Source: Flavobacterium agri
Lineage (GTDB): Bacteria > Bacteroidota > Bacteroidia > Flavobacteriales > Flavobacteriaceae
Reading direction: 5' to 3'
Length of the DNA stretch: 64,000 nt
NCBI RefSeq assembly: GCF_013401995.1
Contig: NZ_JACBJI010000001.1
Location: 494,905-558,904, forward strand
Both the position numbers and the translations under genes were made by a program. Below, piece by piece: positions 1 to 8,232 of this stretch (its first letter is position 1; every line of letters starts with the position of its first letter). The notes beneath the pieces are model-generated. The model searched no databases and had not been told where the DNA came from. It worked only from the letters and a program-made list of their open reading frames with translations.

Positions 1-195
1 TAAACATCCTGACAGCGAAGGAGGAAACTTTAATTCGAGATCTTTCTGTCCATTCTGTCAATATATAGAACAGATCCATTTTGTCAAGCATTTCACATTT
101 TACATTTCACCAATTACCAATCACGAATCACCAATCACTATTCACCAATCACTATTCACCACCAATCAATCAAAAAATTCCCTAAATTCGCCCCC
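1..195. other. Intergenic region before the first gene
   Basis: No coding sequence is visible here. The right half is a 7-bp periodic array (see the repeat at 90-159). Just before the first start codon, TAAATTCG resembles the Bacteroidota -7 element TAnnTTTG with one mismatch. Confidence 0.5.
90..159. repeat. Degenerate heptanucleotide array, 10 units
   Basis: Ten consecutive 7-bp units can be read without a phase break: ATTTCAC, ATTTTAC, ATTTCAC, CAATTAC, CAATCAC, GAATCAC, CAATCAC, TATTCAC, CAATCAC, TATTCAC. On the other strand these are GTGAAAT/GTGATTG-type units, the same family as the arrays at 35884 and 53394. No spacers occur, so it is not CRISPR. Confidence 0.85.
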
Positions 196-1017
196 ATGCT
201 GGTCAACCGCCCAAACATCACCGAAAAGAATTATCGCAAGCTCAGTGTCCGTGTGCGTCCCGACGGTTTTACGTTCTGTACGACCGATACGCTAAGTGAT
301 ACTATATTGTCTATGAAGGACATCCGTTTTACAGATGTGGGCAACGGTCACAATGCCGAGGATTTTTATTCGAAGGCGTTTACCCAACACGAGGAGCTAC
401 ACCAAAAATACGACGAGGTCGTGGTCACGCACGAAAACGGCTTGAGTACGTTTGTGCCACAGGCGCTGTTCGACGAGAATTTCCTCGGGAGCTACCTGCA
501 ATACAACGTCAAGGTTTTCGAAACCGACCTTGTGGCGTTCGACGAGCTTCCGAATTACGGCATGAACAACGTGTATCTTCCGTTTTCGGGTATCAACAAT
601 TTCCTGATCGACAAATTCGGCGATTTCGAATACAGGCACGTGAGCAGTATTTTGGTTTCCAGATTGCTCGATTCCTCTAAAAATATCGAAGAAAAACAAG
701 TGTTCGCACATTTTACCGATAAGCGCTTCGACCTCGTGGTCGTACAGAACCAAAAGCTGTTGCTGTTCAATACCTTCGAGTACAGGACCAAAGAAGACTT
801 TATTTATTACCTTTTGTTTGCGGCCGAACAGCTCAACCTGAATCCCGAATTCTTTAAATTGCAGCTTTTGGGAGATATTTCGGAAGAAAGCGACTGTTAC
901 CGGATTGCCTACACGTATGTGAGGCACGTGTCGCTTCTCGACGTTTCGCGTCTGCAGTTGCGCAACGAGTTTACCGAAGCCGACAATCGCAAGCACTTCA
1001 TACTTTTCCAATCGTGA
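196..1017 (+). CDS. DUF3822 family protein
   Basis: 273 residues, matching the Bacteroidota DUF3822 family, which is thought to have an actin/Hsp70-like (ASKHA) fold but has no proven function. No signal peptide or membrane segment is visible, so it is probably cytoplasmic. The ATG at 196 is the first good start after the heptamer array. The stop overlaps the rsmD GTG start by 4 nt (GTGA), so the two are probably translationally coupled. DUF3822-rsmD adjacency is a familiar arrangement in flavobacteria and may mean a role linked to ribosome maturation, but that is inference. Confidence 0.8.
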   Translation: MLVNRPNITEKNYRKLSVRVRPDGFTFCTTDTLSDTILSMKDIRFTDVGNGHNAEDFYSKAFTQHEELHQKYDEVVVTHENGLSTFVPQALFDENFLGSYLQYNVKVFETDLVAFDELPNYGMNNVYLPFSGINNFLIDKFGDFEYRHVSSILVSRLLDSSKNIEEKQVFAHFTDKRFDLVVVQNQKLLLFNTFEYRTKEDFIYYLLFAAEQLNLNPEFFKLQLLGDISEESDCYRIAYTYVRHVSLLDVSRLQLRNEFTEADNRKHFILFQS

Positions 1018-1565
1018 GGATCATTTCCGGACAATTCAAGGGCCGTCGCATCAGCGCGCCCAAAAATCTTCCCGTGCGTCCTACGACCGACATGAGCAAG
1101 GAATCGTTGTTCAATATCCTCAACAACCATTTCGATTTCGACGGATTGCGCGTGCTCGACCTTTTTTCGGGAACGGGCAACATCAGTTATGAGTTCGGAT
1201 CGAGAGGCGCGGGCCAGATCGTTTCGGTGGATGCCGATTTCGGTTGCGTCAAATTCATAAAACAGACTTCGGCCGAATTCGATTTTCCTATAACGGCCAT
1301 CAAAAGCAACGTGTTCGCGTTTTTGGAAAAAGCCTCGGGCGAATACGACATCATTTTTGCCGATCCGCCTTACGACATGGCACAAAAAGACTTCGAAAAA
1401 ATCGTGCTTTCGGTTTTTGAAAAAGGATTGTTATCGCCAGAAGGCATGATGGTCATCGAGCATTCCAAATACACGAAAATGGAAAGCCTGCCCAATTATT
1501 CGTTCCAGAAAGGATACGGAGGTTCGTTTTTTACGTTTTTCGAATTCGCTTCAGAAGACGAATAA
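1014..1565 (+). CDS. rsmD: 16S rRNA (guanine(966)-N2)-methyltransferase RsmD
   Basis: 183 residues, the usual size. It uses S-adenosylmethionine to methylate N2 of G966 in 16S rRNA during small-subunit assembly. Visible motifs are the N-terminal RIISGQFKGR, the family block RPTTDMSKESLFNIL (22-36), the SAM-binding loop FSGTGN (51-56) and the catalytic DPPY (117-120). The GTG start overlaps the stop of the upstream DUF3822 gene. It converges with the bestrophin gene with no gap and no obvious terminator between them. Confidence 0.93.
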   Translation: MRIISGQFKGRRISAPKNLPVRPTTDMSKESLFNILNNHFDFDGLRVLDLFSGTGNISYEFGSRGAGQIVSVDADFGCVKFIKQTSAEFDFPITAIKSNVFAFLEKASGEYDIIFADPPYDMAQKDFEKIVLSVFEKGLLSPEGMMVIEHSKYTKMESLPNYSFQKGYGGSFFTFFEFASEDE

Positions 1566-2429
1566 TCAAAGCAATTCACCTACATGCCTGCGGATGTTCT
1601 CCGAAATCTTTCGCGTAGGCAAATCGTTTTCGTCGTCTCCGAACGGTTCCTCGATTTCTTCGGCGATCAATTCCAAACTGGCCAATACGTAAAATATGAA
1701 AACGACCACGGGAACTACATAATAACCCAGGCTGAACGCGTATCCGAACGGCAAAGTCAATACGTAAATAAAGATGAATTTCTTGATGAACGCGCTGTAC
1801 GAATACGGGATCGGCGTGTTTTTGATGCGTTCGCAAGCCCCGCATATATCGGTAAACGACTGGATTTCGGCATTTAGGATGATCAATTGGTCGCCCGTGA
1901 TTTTCCCTTCGGCATACAACGCATTGACGCGCTCGAACAATTGGGCCGCGATCTGGTTAGGTTTGTGCTTGTGATGGTCGATTTCCAAATCTAAACCGTC
2001 GAACAATTGCTGTGCGGTTTCGCTGTCGTTAAGGTGCGTATGCAACACGGCCGCGTAATCGGGAATCATTTTCCTGAAAAAAGCCTTGTCGTTCTCATTT
2101 TTGAGGATCACACCTAGTTTTAGCGCAAAATTGCGGCTGTTGTTGACCAATCCGCCCCATAATTTTCGGCCTTCCCACCAACGGTCGTAAGCGGTATTCG
2201 TCCTGAAAACCAGCAATAACGAGATTACGAATCCGAGCATGTTGTGCATCAGATTGATGTTCCGGATATAGTTTTTCTCGGACAATTGCCAATATTCCAC
2301 TTCAAGCCATCCGATGACGCCCGAATAAACGCCGATGCCTAACATGAGTGGCCACAGTTTATGGAACGTGTCCGATTTTTGGATCAGGAAAATAAACGAA
2401 AACCAATCTTTGGTGTTGTACGAACGCAT
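1566..2429 (-). CDS. Bestrophin-family (UPF0187) membrane channel
   Basis: 287 residues. The N-terminal SYNTKDWFSFIF and the strongly conserved block RTNTAYDRWWEGRKLWG (76-92) are typical of bacterial bestrophins, which form pentameric ion channels in the inner membrane. Hydrophobic segments lie near residues 25-45, 62-78 and 210-255. Bacterial homologues conduct ions, and the selectivity cannot be read from sequence here. It is followed convergently by rsmD and has a short gap to the tolC-like gene, so it may be expressed alone. Confidence 0.85.
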   Translation of the reverse strand: MRSYNTKDWFSFIFLIQKSDTFHKLWPLMLGIGVYSGVIGWLEVEYWQLSEKNYIRNINLMHNMLGFVISLLLVFRTNTAYDRWWEGRKLWGGLVNNSRNFALKLGVILKNENDKAFFRKMIPDYAAVLHTHLNDSETAQQLFDGLDLEIDHHKHKPNQIAAQLFERVNALYAEGKITGDQLIILNAEIQSFTDICGACERIKNTPIPYSYSAFIKKFIFIYVLTLPFGYAFSLGYYVVPVVVFIFYVLASLELIAEEIEEPFGDDENDLPTRKISENIRRHVGELL

Positions 2430-2505
2430 TCGGCAGTTTTGAGTTTGAGTTATAGGTTATGGCTTGGCCGATGCGAATTTCTAAATTTTGGATGGAAATA
2501 CGAAA

Positions 2506-3804
2506 TCAGAACGTCAAGTTTCCTGCAAGTTCGCGCAACGTGATTTCCGAAACCTTGGCGTTGTACTTGGCGATGCTGTGACGCACTTGGGCATTCACAT
2601 AGTTGAGTTGGGCCGTTCGGTATTCGATAGTCGGAATCGTGCCGATGCGGTATTTGTCCATCGTGATGTCGAGGTTTTGCTTGGCGATCTGCTCGTTTTT
2701 CGATTCGAGCTCGATCAAGCTGATGTTCGTCAGATACGTCTGGTAAGCCGAATTCAATTGAGATGAGATCACCTGTGTTTGCTGGTCGATCAGCAATTTG
2801 GAGTTCTCGATCTGAAGTTTGGCGACCTTTTCGTTTCGGTTCTGGTTGAATCCGTTGAAGATGTTCATGCTTGCCGCGAATCCGTACGCTAGACCATTTG
2901 CTGAAGTTCTCGACGTAAACCCAAGGCTGTTGCGCGTTTCCACGAAATTATAACCGGTACTCACGCTCACGACCGGCAAACGTTGGGCTTTTACGGCCTT
3001 GAGGTTGTATTCGGCTATGTTTTTATTGATGAGCTGCAATTGTAATGACGGATTCTGTTTTTGAGCCAAATCTTCGAGAGTAGGAAGCAACAGTGCATTG
3101 TCTACCGAAATTTCATCGGCGACGCGGAAATCGGTCTTGACATCGCGTGCCATCAATTGGTTGAGCGCGATCTTGGAATTGGCGAGCATTTCCTTGGCGC
3201 GCAACAGGTTGGTCTGGTCGGTGTTCAAATCGACCTGCGCATTGAGTTCCTCGAGTTTGCTCGCTTTTCCGATCGTATAACGGTTGTGCGCCAATTCGAC
3301 CCGTGCGCGCGAAATGATAAGCGTAGAATCGAGAGCGGCCAATTGTTGTTGCTGTTGCACAAGGTCGTAATACGCGGCCAGCACATCCGAAACGCGTGTC
3401 ATGACCATAAGCTGCAATTCGACCTGTCCTTGTTTCTCTATGGCTTTGAGTTGGTCGTATCTCGCGAACATGCCGAATCCGTCAAAAACCGTCCAATCGA
3501 GCGCGACGCCGTAATTGAGGTTGCTGTTACGCGCATTGTCGAGTTCCTGTGTCGTGCCGTCGCTGCGCGTTTGCGAACTGCTTTGGATGCTGTTATTATC
3601 GGTGACACTTCCGACTACGCTTGGCAACATGCCCGCATTGCCGATCGTATTGTTGGTCTTGTCAATGTTCAGGTCGTTTTTCGCGATGCGGATGTCGTAA
3701 TTGTTTTCGACGGCAATCTTAACGGCATCTTCGGGCGTAATTAATTCTTGCGCGTCCGCACCGAAATAAATAATTGAAATAAAAAATAAAAGAATACTTC
3801 TCAT
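2506..3804 (-). CDS. TolC-family outer membrane efflux protein
   Basis: 432 residues with a signal peptide (MRSILLFFISIIYFGADA) and the repeated alpha-helical hairpin pattern of outer membrane factors (two OEP halves, rich in N, Q, A and L). It is the third gene of an efflux operon: its ATG overlaps the stop of the RND pump gene by 4 nt. It should form the outer membrane exit duct for the adaptor and pump encoded just upstream. The substrate is unknown. Confidence 0.9.
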   Translation of the reverse strand: MRSILLFFISIIYFGADAQELITPEDAVKIAVENNYDIRIAKNDLNIDKTNNTIGNAGMLPSVVGSVTDNNSIQSSSQTRSDGTTQELDNARNSNLNYGVALDWTVFDGFGMFARYDQLKAIEKQGQVELQLMVMTRVSDVLAAYYDLVQQQQQLAALDSTLIISRARVELAHNRYTIGKASKLEELNAQVDLNTDQTNLLRAKEMLANSKIALNQLMARDVKTDFRVADEISVDNALLLPTLEDLAQKQNPSLQLQLINKNIAEYNLKAVKAQRLPVVSVSTGYNFVETRNSLGFTSRTSANGLAYGFAASMNIFNGFNQNRNEKVAKLQIENSKLLIDQQTQVISSQLNSAYQTYLTNISLIELESKNEQIAKQNLDITMDKYRIGTIPTIEYRTAQLNYVNAQVRHSIAKYNAKVSEITLRELAGNLTF

Positions 3805-6800
3805 ATAGCGGCCTGGCTTTCTTTTTCATATTGTTCGGCGTGTTCGAATTCTGGACGATGCACGCGCTGTTTTGACCAAAGCGAATAAATCGCGGGAATC
3901 ACGTAAAGCGTGAGCACGAGCGAAAAGATCGTTCCGCCCACGATCACGACGCCCATTCCGATACGGCTTGTAGCGGCGGCACCTAACGACAACGCAATCG
4001 GCAAAGCACCTAACGCAATGGCCAGACTCGTCATCAAAATAGGACGCAGACGCGCTTCGGAAGCTTCAATGATCGCTTCCATTTTAGGTTTGCCTTGTTC
4101 GCGCAACTGGTTCGCGAATTCGACGATCAGGATTCCGTTCTTCGTCACGAGCCCGATCAACATCACCGTTCCGATCTGGCTGAAAATATTCCACGTCTGG
4201 CCGAAAAGCCACAGCGACAATAAAGCTCCGGCAACCGCCATCGGTACGGTCAAAATGATGATGAACGGATCGAGGAAACTCTCGAATTGGGCCGCGAGGA
4301 TCAGGTAAATCAAGAGCAACGCCAACCCGAAAGCGAACAACGTATTCGACGAACTTTCTACGAAATCACGCGATTCTCCACCCAAATCGGTGGTAAAAGT
4401 ATCGTCGAGCACTTTGGCTTTGATGCGATCCATGGCCTCGATACCGTCGCTGATCGAATTTCCGGGAGCCAAACCTGCAGAAACCGTCGCCGACATATAA
4501 CGGTTGTTGTGATACAACTGCGGCGGACTGCTTTGTTCGTTGACTTTTACGACGTTGTCCAGCTGGATCAGTTGCCCGGCCGAATTCTTGACGAACATAG
4601 ACGTCAGATCAAGCGGTTTCGAACGGTCGACTTCCTCGAATTGGCCCATGACCTGATACTGTTTGCCGTTTCGCATAAAATATCCGAAGCGTTGTCCCGA
4701 CAGCGAAAGTTGCAACGTCTGGGCGATGTCCATAACCGAAATGCCAAGACTTTCGGCCTTTTCACGATCGATCGTCACGTTGATTTCGGGTTTGTTGAAC
4801 TTGAGGTTGACATCGGAATTCGAAAACGTGGGATCGTTGCTGACTTCGTCCATAAATTCGGGAATCTTTTTCTGCAATTGCTCGAAATCCTGCGCTTGAA
4901 TGATGTATTGGATCGGGAATCCGCCGCGACGGTTCACCGCAATCGTCGGTTGCTCGGAAACGCTGACTTTGGCCTCGGGGTAACGCTTGGTCCATTTGGT
5001 AAGCTTGTCGGCGATTTCCTTTTGGGTGCGATCGCGTTCGTCTGGTTCGGTGAGTGCGATCCTCACGCGTCCGCTGTTGACCGAAGAAGACCCGAAACCG
5101 GGAGAAGTGATCACGAGCGACACTTTCTTTTCGGGAATCGAATCGTCTATCAATTGCGACATTTCGGTCATGAAACGATCCATGTATTGATAGGTCGCGC
5201 CTTCAGGTCCGGTAATGTTCATCCCCACGAAACTGCGGTCGTCGTAAGGCGCGGTCTCTTTCGGAAGTATCGTGTAAAACAACACGATGAATCCTATACA
5301 CACGACGATTATCGGAAAACTCAGCCAACGCCTGCCCATGAATTTTTGCAGTGATGCGGCATAGCCTGAATTGAGTTTTTCGAAATAGGGTTCGGTGAAT
5401 TTATAGAATCTGGATTTTTTTTGTTCGCCTCCTTTCATCAGGTACGCGTTGAGCATTGGCGTGAGCGTCAGGGAAACGAAGGCCGAAATCAGGACCGCCG
5501 CGCCGATCACGACGCCGAATTCCCGGAACAATCGCCCCACGAAACCTTCGAGGAAAATGATCGGAAGGAAAACCGCGGCAAGCGTGATCGAAATCGAGAT
5601 CACGGCAAAGAAAATCTCGTTCGAACCGCGAATCGCCGCTTCGATCGGAGACATGCCTTCCTCGACTTTCTTGAAAATGTTTTCGGTGACGACGATTCCG
5701 TCATCGACGACCAACCCCGTGGCCAAAACGATAGCGAGAAGCGTCAAAACGTTGACCGAAAACCCTAACAAATACATGATGAAGAACGTCCCGATAAGCG
5801 AAACCGGAATGTCGATCAACGGTCGGAACGCAATCGCCCAATCGCGGAAAAACAGGTAAATGATCAGGATGACGAGCACGAGCGCAATTCCTAACGTTTC
5901 CACCACTTCGGTCACCGATTTCTTGATGAAAACCGTATTGTCGATCGCGATGTTGAGCTTCAAATCTTTCGGAAGCGTCTTTTTTAGCTGGTCGTATTGT
6001 TTGTAGAATTGGTCGGCGATGTCGATGTAATTCGTCCCAGGTTGCGGCACGATCGCCAAACCGACGAGCGGCAAGCCCGAAGACGTCATTTTCGTCTCGA
6101 GGTTTTCGGGACCGAGTTCGGCATAACCAACGTCGCTCAAGCGCACGATCTTTTCGCCTTGCGCCAGTATGATGATGTTGTTGAATTGCTCGGGTTCAGA
6201 CAGGTTTCCCATTGTCTTGACGAGCAACTCGGTATTCTTTCCCGTGAGTTTTCCCGACGGAAGTTCGATGTTCTGTGCGTCCAAAGCGGTGCGTACGTCC
6301 GAAACGGTAACACCGTATGAATTGAGTTTTTCAGGGTCGAGCCAGATGCGCATCGCATAGCGTTTCTGTCCCCAAATCTGTACCGAGGAAACGCCCGGAA
6401 TCGTCTGCAAACGCTCGGCAATCACGTTTTCGGCATAATCGGAAAGTTCGAGCGGGTCGCGCGAATCGCTTTGTACGGTCATCGTGATGATCGGTTCCGA
6501 ATCGGCGTCGGCTTTAGAAACCACGGGCGGCGCATCGATGTCCTGAGGCAAACTTCTCACGGCTTGAGAAACCTTGTCGCGCACGTCATTCGCGGCTTCC
6601 TCAAGATTTTTTTCGAGCTCGAATTCTACCGTGATGTTGCTCGAGCCTTGGTTGCTCGACGAGGTGATGTTTCGGATTCCGTCTATCGAATTGATCGCTT
6701 TTTCGAGCGGTTCGGTAATCTGGGATTCAATGATGTCGGCGTTCGCTCCCGTGTAATTCGTGCGCACCGAAATCTGTGCAGGATCGATCGACGGAAATTC

Positions 6801-6905
6801 GCGCACACCCAAATACGTGAATCCGACCACGCCGAAAAGGATGATCGCCAGATTCATCACGATCGTCAACACCGGACGTTTGATACTCAGCGTCGAAAGG
6901 CTCAT
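3801..6905 (-). CDS. RND multidrug efflux transporter, inner membrane pump (AcrB/HAE-1 type)
   Basis: 1034 residues, the normal length. The N-terminal block SIKRPVLTIVMN and TYLGVREFPSIDP mark an AcrB/MdtB-like HAE pump. The TM4 proton-relay Asp pair appears in TGLVVDDGIVVTEN and the TM10 lysine in LVTKNGILIVEFAN, so the proton-driven mechanism looks intact. The periplasmic porter loops and two sets of six membrane segments are present. It is the middle gene of the operon, with 4-nt overlaps on both sides. Export of drugs or other amphiphiles is expected from the family, but the substrate cannot be read. Confidence 0.95.
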   Translation of the reverse strand: MSLSTLSIKRPVLTIVMNLAIILFGVVGFTYLGVREFPSIDPAQISVRTNYTGANADIIESQITEPLEKAINSIDGIRNITSSSNQGSSNITVEFELEKNLEEAANDVRDKVSQAVRSLPQDIDAPPVVSKADADSEPIITMTVQSDSRDPLELSDYAENVIAERLQTIPGVSSVQIWGQKRYAMRIWLDPEKLNSYGVTVSDVRTALDAQNIELPSGKLTGKNTELLVKTMGNLSEPEQFNNIIILAQGEKIVRLSDVGYAELGPENLETKMTSSGLPLVGLAIVPQPGTNYIDIADQFYKQYDQLKKTLPKDLKLNIAIDNTVFIKKSVTEVVETLGIALVLVILIIYLFFRDWAIAFRPLIDIPVSLIGTFFIMYLLGFSVNVLTLLAIVLATGLVVDDGIVVTENIFKKVEEGMSPIEAAIRGSNEIFFAVISISITLAAVFLPIIFLEGFVGRLFREFGVVIGAAVLISAFVSLTLTPMLNAYLMKGGEQKKSRFYKFTEPYFEKLNSGYAASLQKFMGRRWLSFPIIVVCIGFIVLFYTILPKETAPYDDRSFVGMNITGPEGATYQYMDRFMTEMSQLIDDSIPEKKVSLVITSPGFGSSSVNSGRVRIALTEPDERDRTQKEIADKLTKWTKRYPEAKVSVSEQPTIAVNRRGGFPIQYIIQAQDFEQLQKKIPEFMDEVSNDPTFSNSDVNLKFNKPEINVTIDREKAESLGISVMDIAQTLQLSLSGQRFGYFMRNGKQYQVMGQFEEVDRSKPLDLTSMFVKNSAGQLIQLDNVVKVNEQSSPPQLYHNNRYMSATVSAGLAPGNSISDGIEAMDRIKAKVLDDTFTTDLGGESRDFVESSSNTLFAFGLALLLIYLILAAQFESFLDPFIIILTVPMAVAGALLSLWLFGQTWNIFSQIGTVMLIGLVTKNGILIVEFANQLREQGKPKMEAIIEASEARLRPILMTSLAIALGALPIALSLGAAATSRIGMGVVIVGGTIFSLVLTLYVIPAIYSLWSKQRVHRPEFEHAEQYEKESQAAI

Positions 6906-7966
6906 GATTTGGTCGTTTTTTGGATTCGGACTTTTACGGGCGCTTCGTCCTTGAGTGTCATGACACCGGTCGTGATTACGGTATCGCCGGCTTTAAGACC
7001 GGAAAGGATCAGGATTTCGGCATCGGTTCTCGTCGCGGTCTCGACCTTGATTTCCTTGGCTTTTCCGTTATCCGAGATAAATACTTTTTTTCCGTTTTGG
7101 ATCGGTACGACGGCTTCGGTAGGAATCACGATGGCGTCCTTGATTTTTTGAAGTGGCAACTGCACATTCGCAAATGTTCCCGGAAGCAGTTTTCCATTGG
7201 GATTTTGGGCAATCGCGCGCATCCTCAACGTTCTCGTGTCTACGGCGATTTCGGGTTCAATCGCGTAGATTTTGGCCGATAAAGTATCGGTATTTCCGGC
7301 AATGGTAAAGGCCACAGTTGAATTGAGCGTCATTTGGGATGCGTATTTCTCGGGCACAGAAAACGTGATTTTCACATCGGAACTGTTTACGAGTTTGGCG
7401 ACGATGGTTTCGGCCGTCACATATGTTCCGGGAGAAATCGAGCGCAGTCCGATTTTGCCCGAAAAAGGGGCGCGTACCGACGTTTTTCCGAGTTGCGCCT
7501 GTATCAATTGGGTTTCGGCTTTCGCGGATTTGAAATCGGCGCTTGCTATGTCGTATTCTTCACGGCTGATGGCTTCTTTCTCGAGCAGCAGTTTGGCGCG
7601 TCTTTCGTTTTCAGACGCCAATTGCTGTGCGGTCTGTGCTTTCGAAAGTTGGGCGCGCAGCTCTACATCGTTTACTTTAAAAAGGATTTGGCCTTTAGAG
7701 ACGACCATACCCTCACTGAAAAAGATTTTCTCTACGATTCCGGCGACTTCACTGCGCACGTCTATCGATTCGTTGGCTTCGATCGAACCCGAAAGCGATA
7801 AGTTATTGTCAAAATCCTGAGGCTTGGCAATGACGCCGGCGACCGTTTGTGGTTTCTTCGGGCCTTTGTCTTCTTTCTTGGCTTCTTTGTTGGCCGAAAT
7901 CCGATAGAAAACCAAAGCGCCGACACCTACGGCCAAAAGTGTATAAACAATGTATTTAACCTTCAT
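6902..7966 (-). CDS. RND efflux periplasmic adaptor (membrane fusion protein)
   Basis: 354 residues from the chosen start (MKVKYIVYTLLAVGVG). The reading frame is open 11 codons further upstream, but that would put the start inside a TAGATTTG promoter element at 7997-8004. An N-terminal membrane anchor is followed by the split biotinyl-lipoyl-like domain (VRSEVAGIVEKIFFSEGMVV and VRAPFSGKIGLRSISPG), an alpha-helical hairpin between them and a C-terminal beta-barrel. It bridges the pump and TolC across the periplasm. It is the first gene of the three-gene operon. No regulator gene is adjacent. Confidence 0.93.
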   Translation of the reverse strand: MKVKYIVYTLLAVGVGALVFYRISANKEAKKEDKGPKKPQTVAGVIAKPQDFDNNLSLSGSIEANESIDVRSEVAGIVEKIFFSEGMVVSKGQILFKVNDVELRAQLSKAQTAQQLASENERRAKLLLEKEAISREEYDIASADFKSAKAETQLIQAQLGKTSVRAPFSGKIGLRSISPGTYVTAETIVAKLVNSSDVKITFSVPEKYASQMTLNSTVAFTIAGNTDTLSAKIYAIEPEIAVDTRTLRMRAIAQNPNGKLLPGTFANVQLPLQKIKDAIVIPTEAVVPIQNGKKVFISDNGKAKEIKVETATRTDAEILILSGLKAGDTVITTGVMTLKDEAPVKVRIQKTTKS

Positions 7967-7996
7967 TTTTGTGGGAGCGAATGTGAGTTTCACGTA

Positions 7997-8004
7997 CAAA
8001 TCTA
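7997..8004 (-). promoter_or_regulatory. Candidate -7 promoter element of the RND efflux operon
   Basis: TAGATTTG on the minus strand matches the Bacteroidota TAnnTTTG element. It lies about 30 nt upstream of the preferred adaptor start. No clear TTG sits 19 nt further upstream, so the assignment is tentative. Confidence 0.4.
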
Positions 8005-8232
8005 AGCGAATGCAAAACGGTTTTCGGGAGTGTTAATTTTTATTTAACAACTGTTTGGGAAACAGCTAAATCCCGCGTTGTTGCTGGAAAACTCAATAAG
8101 ACGAAGGCTTTTGGTAAAGGTTTAAACGGTTGGATGTTAATTTTTGCACTGTCAGAATTAATTTTCTGAAATACAGCGGTTTGTGTTTGGTTTGTTTTAA
8201 GCCCGAAAAGTAGAAATCCGTTCTGTTTTAAA

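Noticed and set aside
90..159. CRISPR array
   Set aside because: The units are only 7 bp and contiguous, with no spacers and no cas genes.
4287..5354. Long plus-strand reading frame opposite the RND pump gene (355 residues)
   Set aside because: It is an antisense shadow of the pump gene. The encoded sequence is rich in Arg and His with no domain, and the pump frame keeps every catalytic motif.
7967..7999. Start of the adaptor gene at 7999
   Set aside because: The 11 extra codons overlap a TAGATTTG promoter element and precede a normal membrane anchor start.
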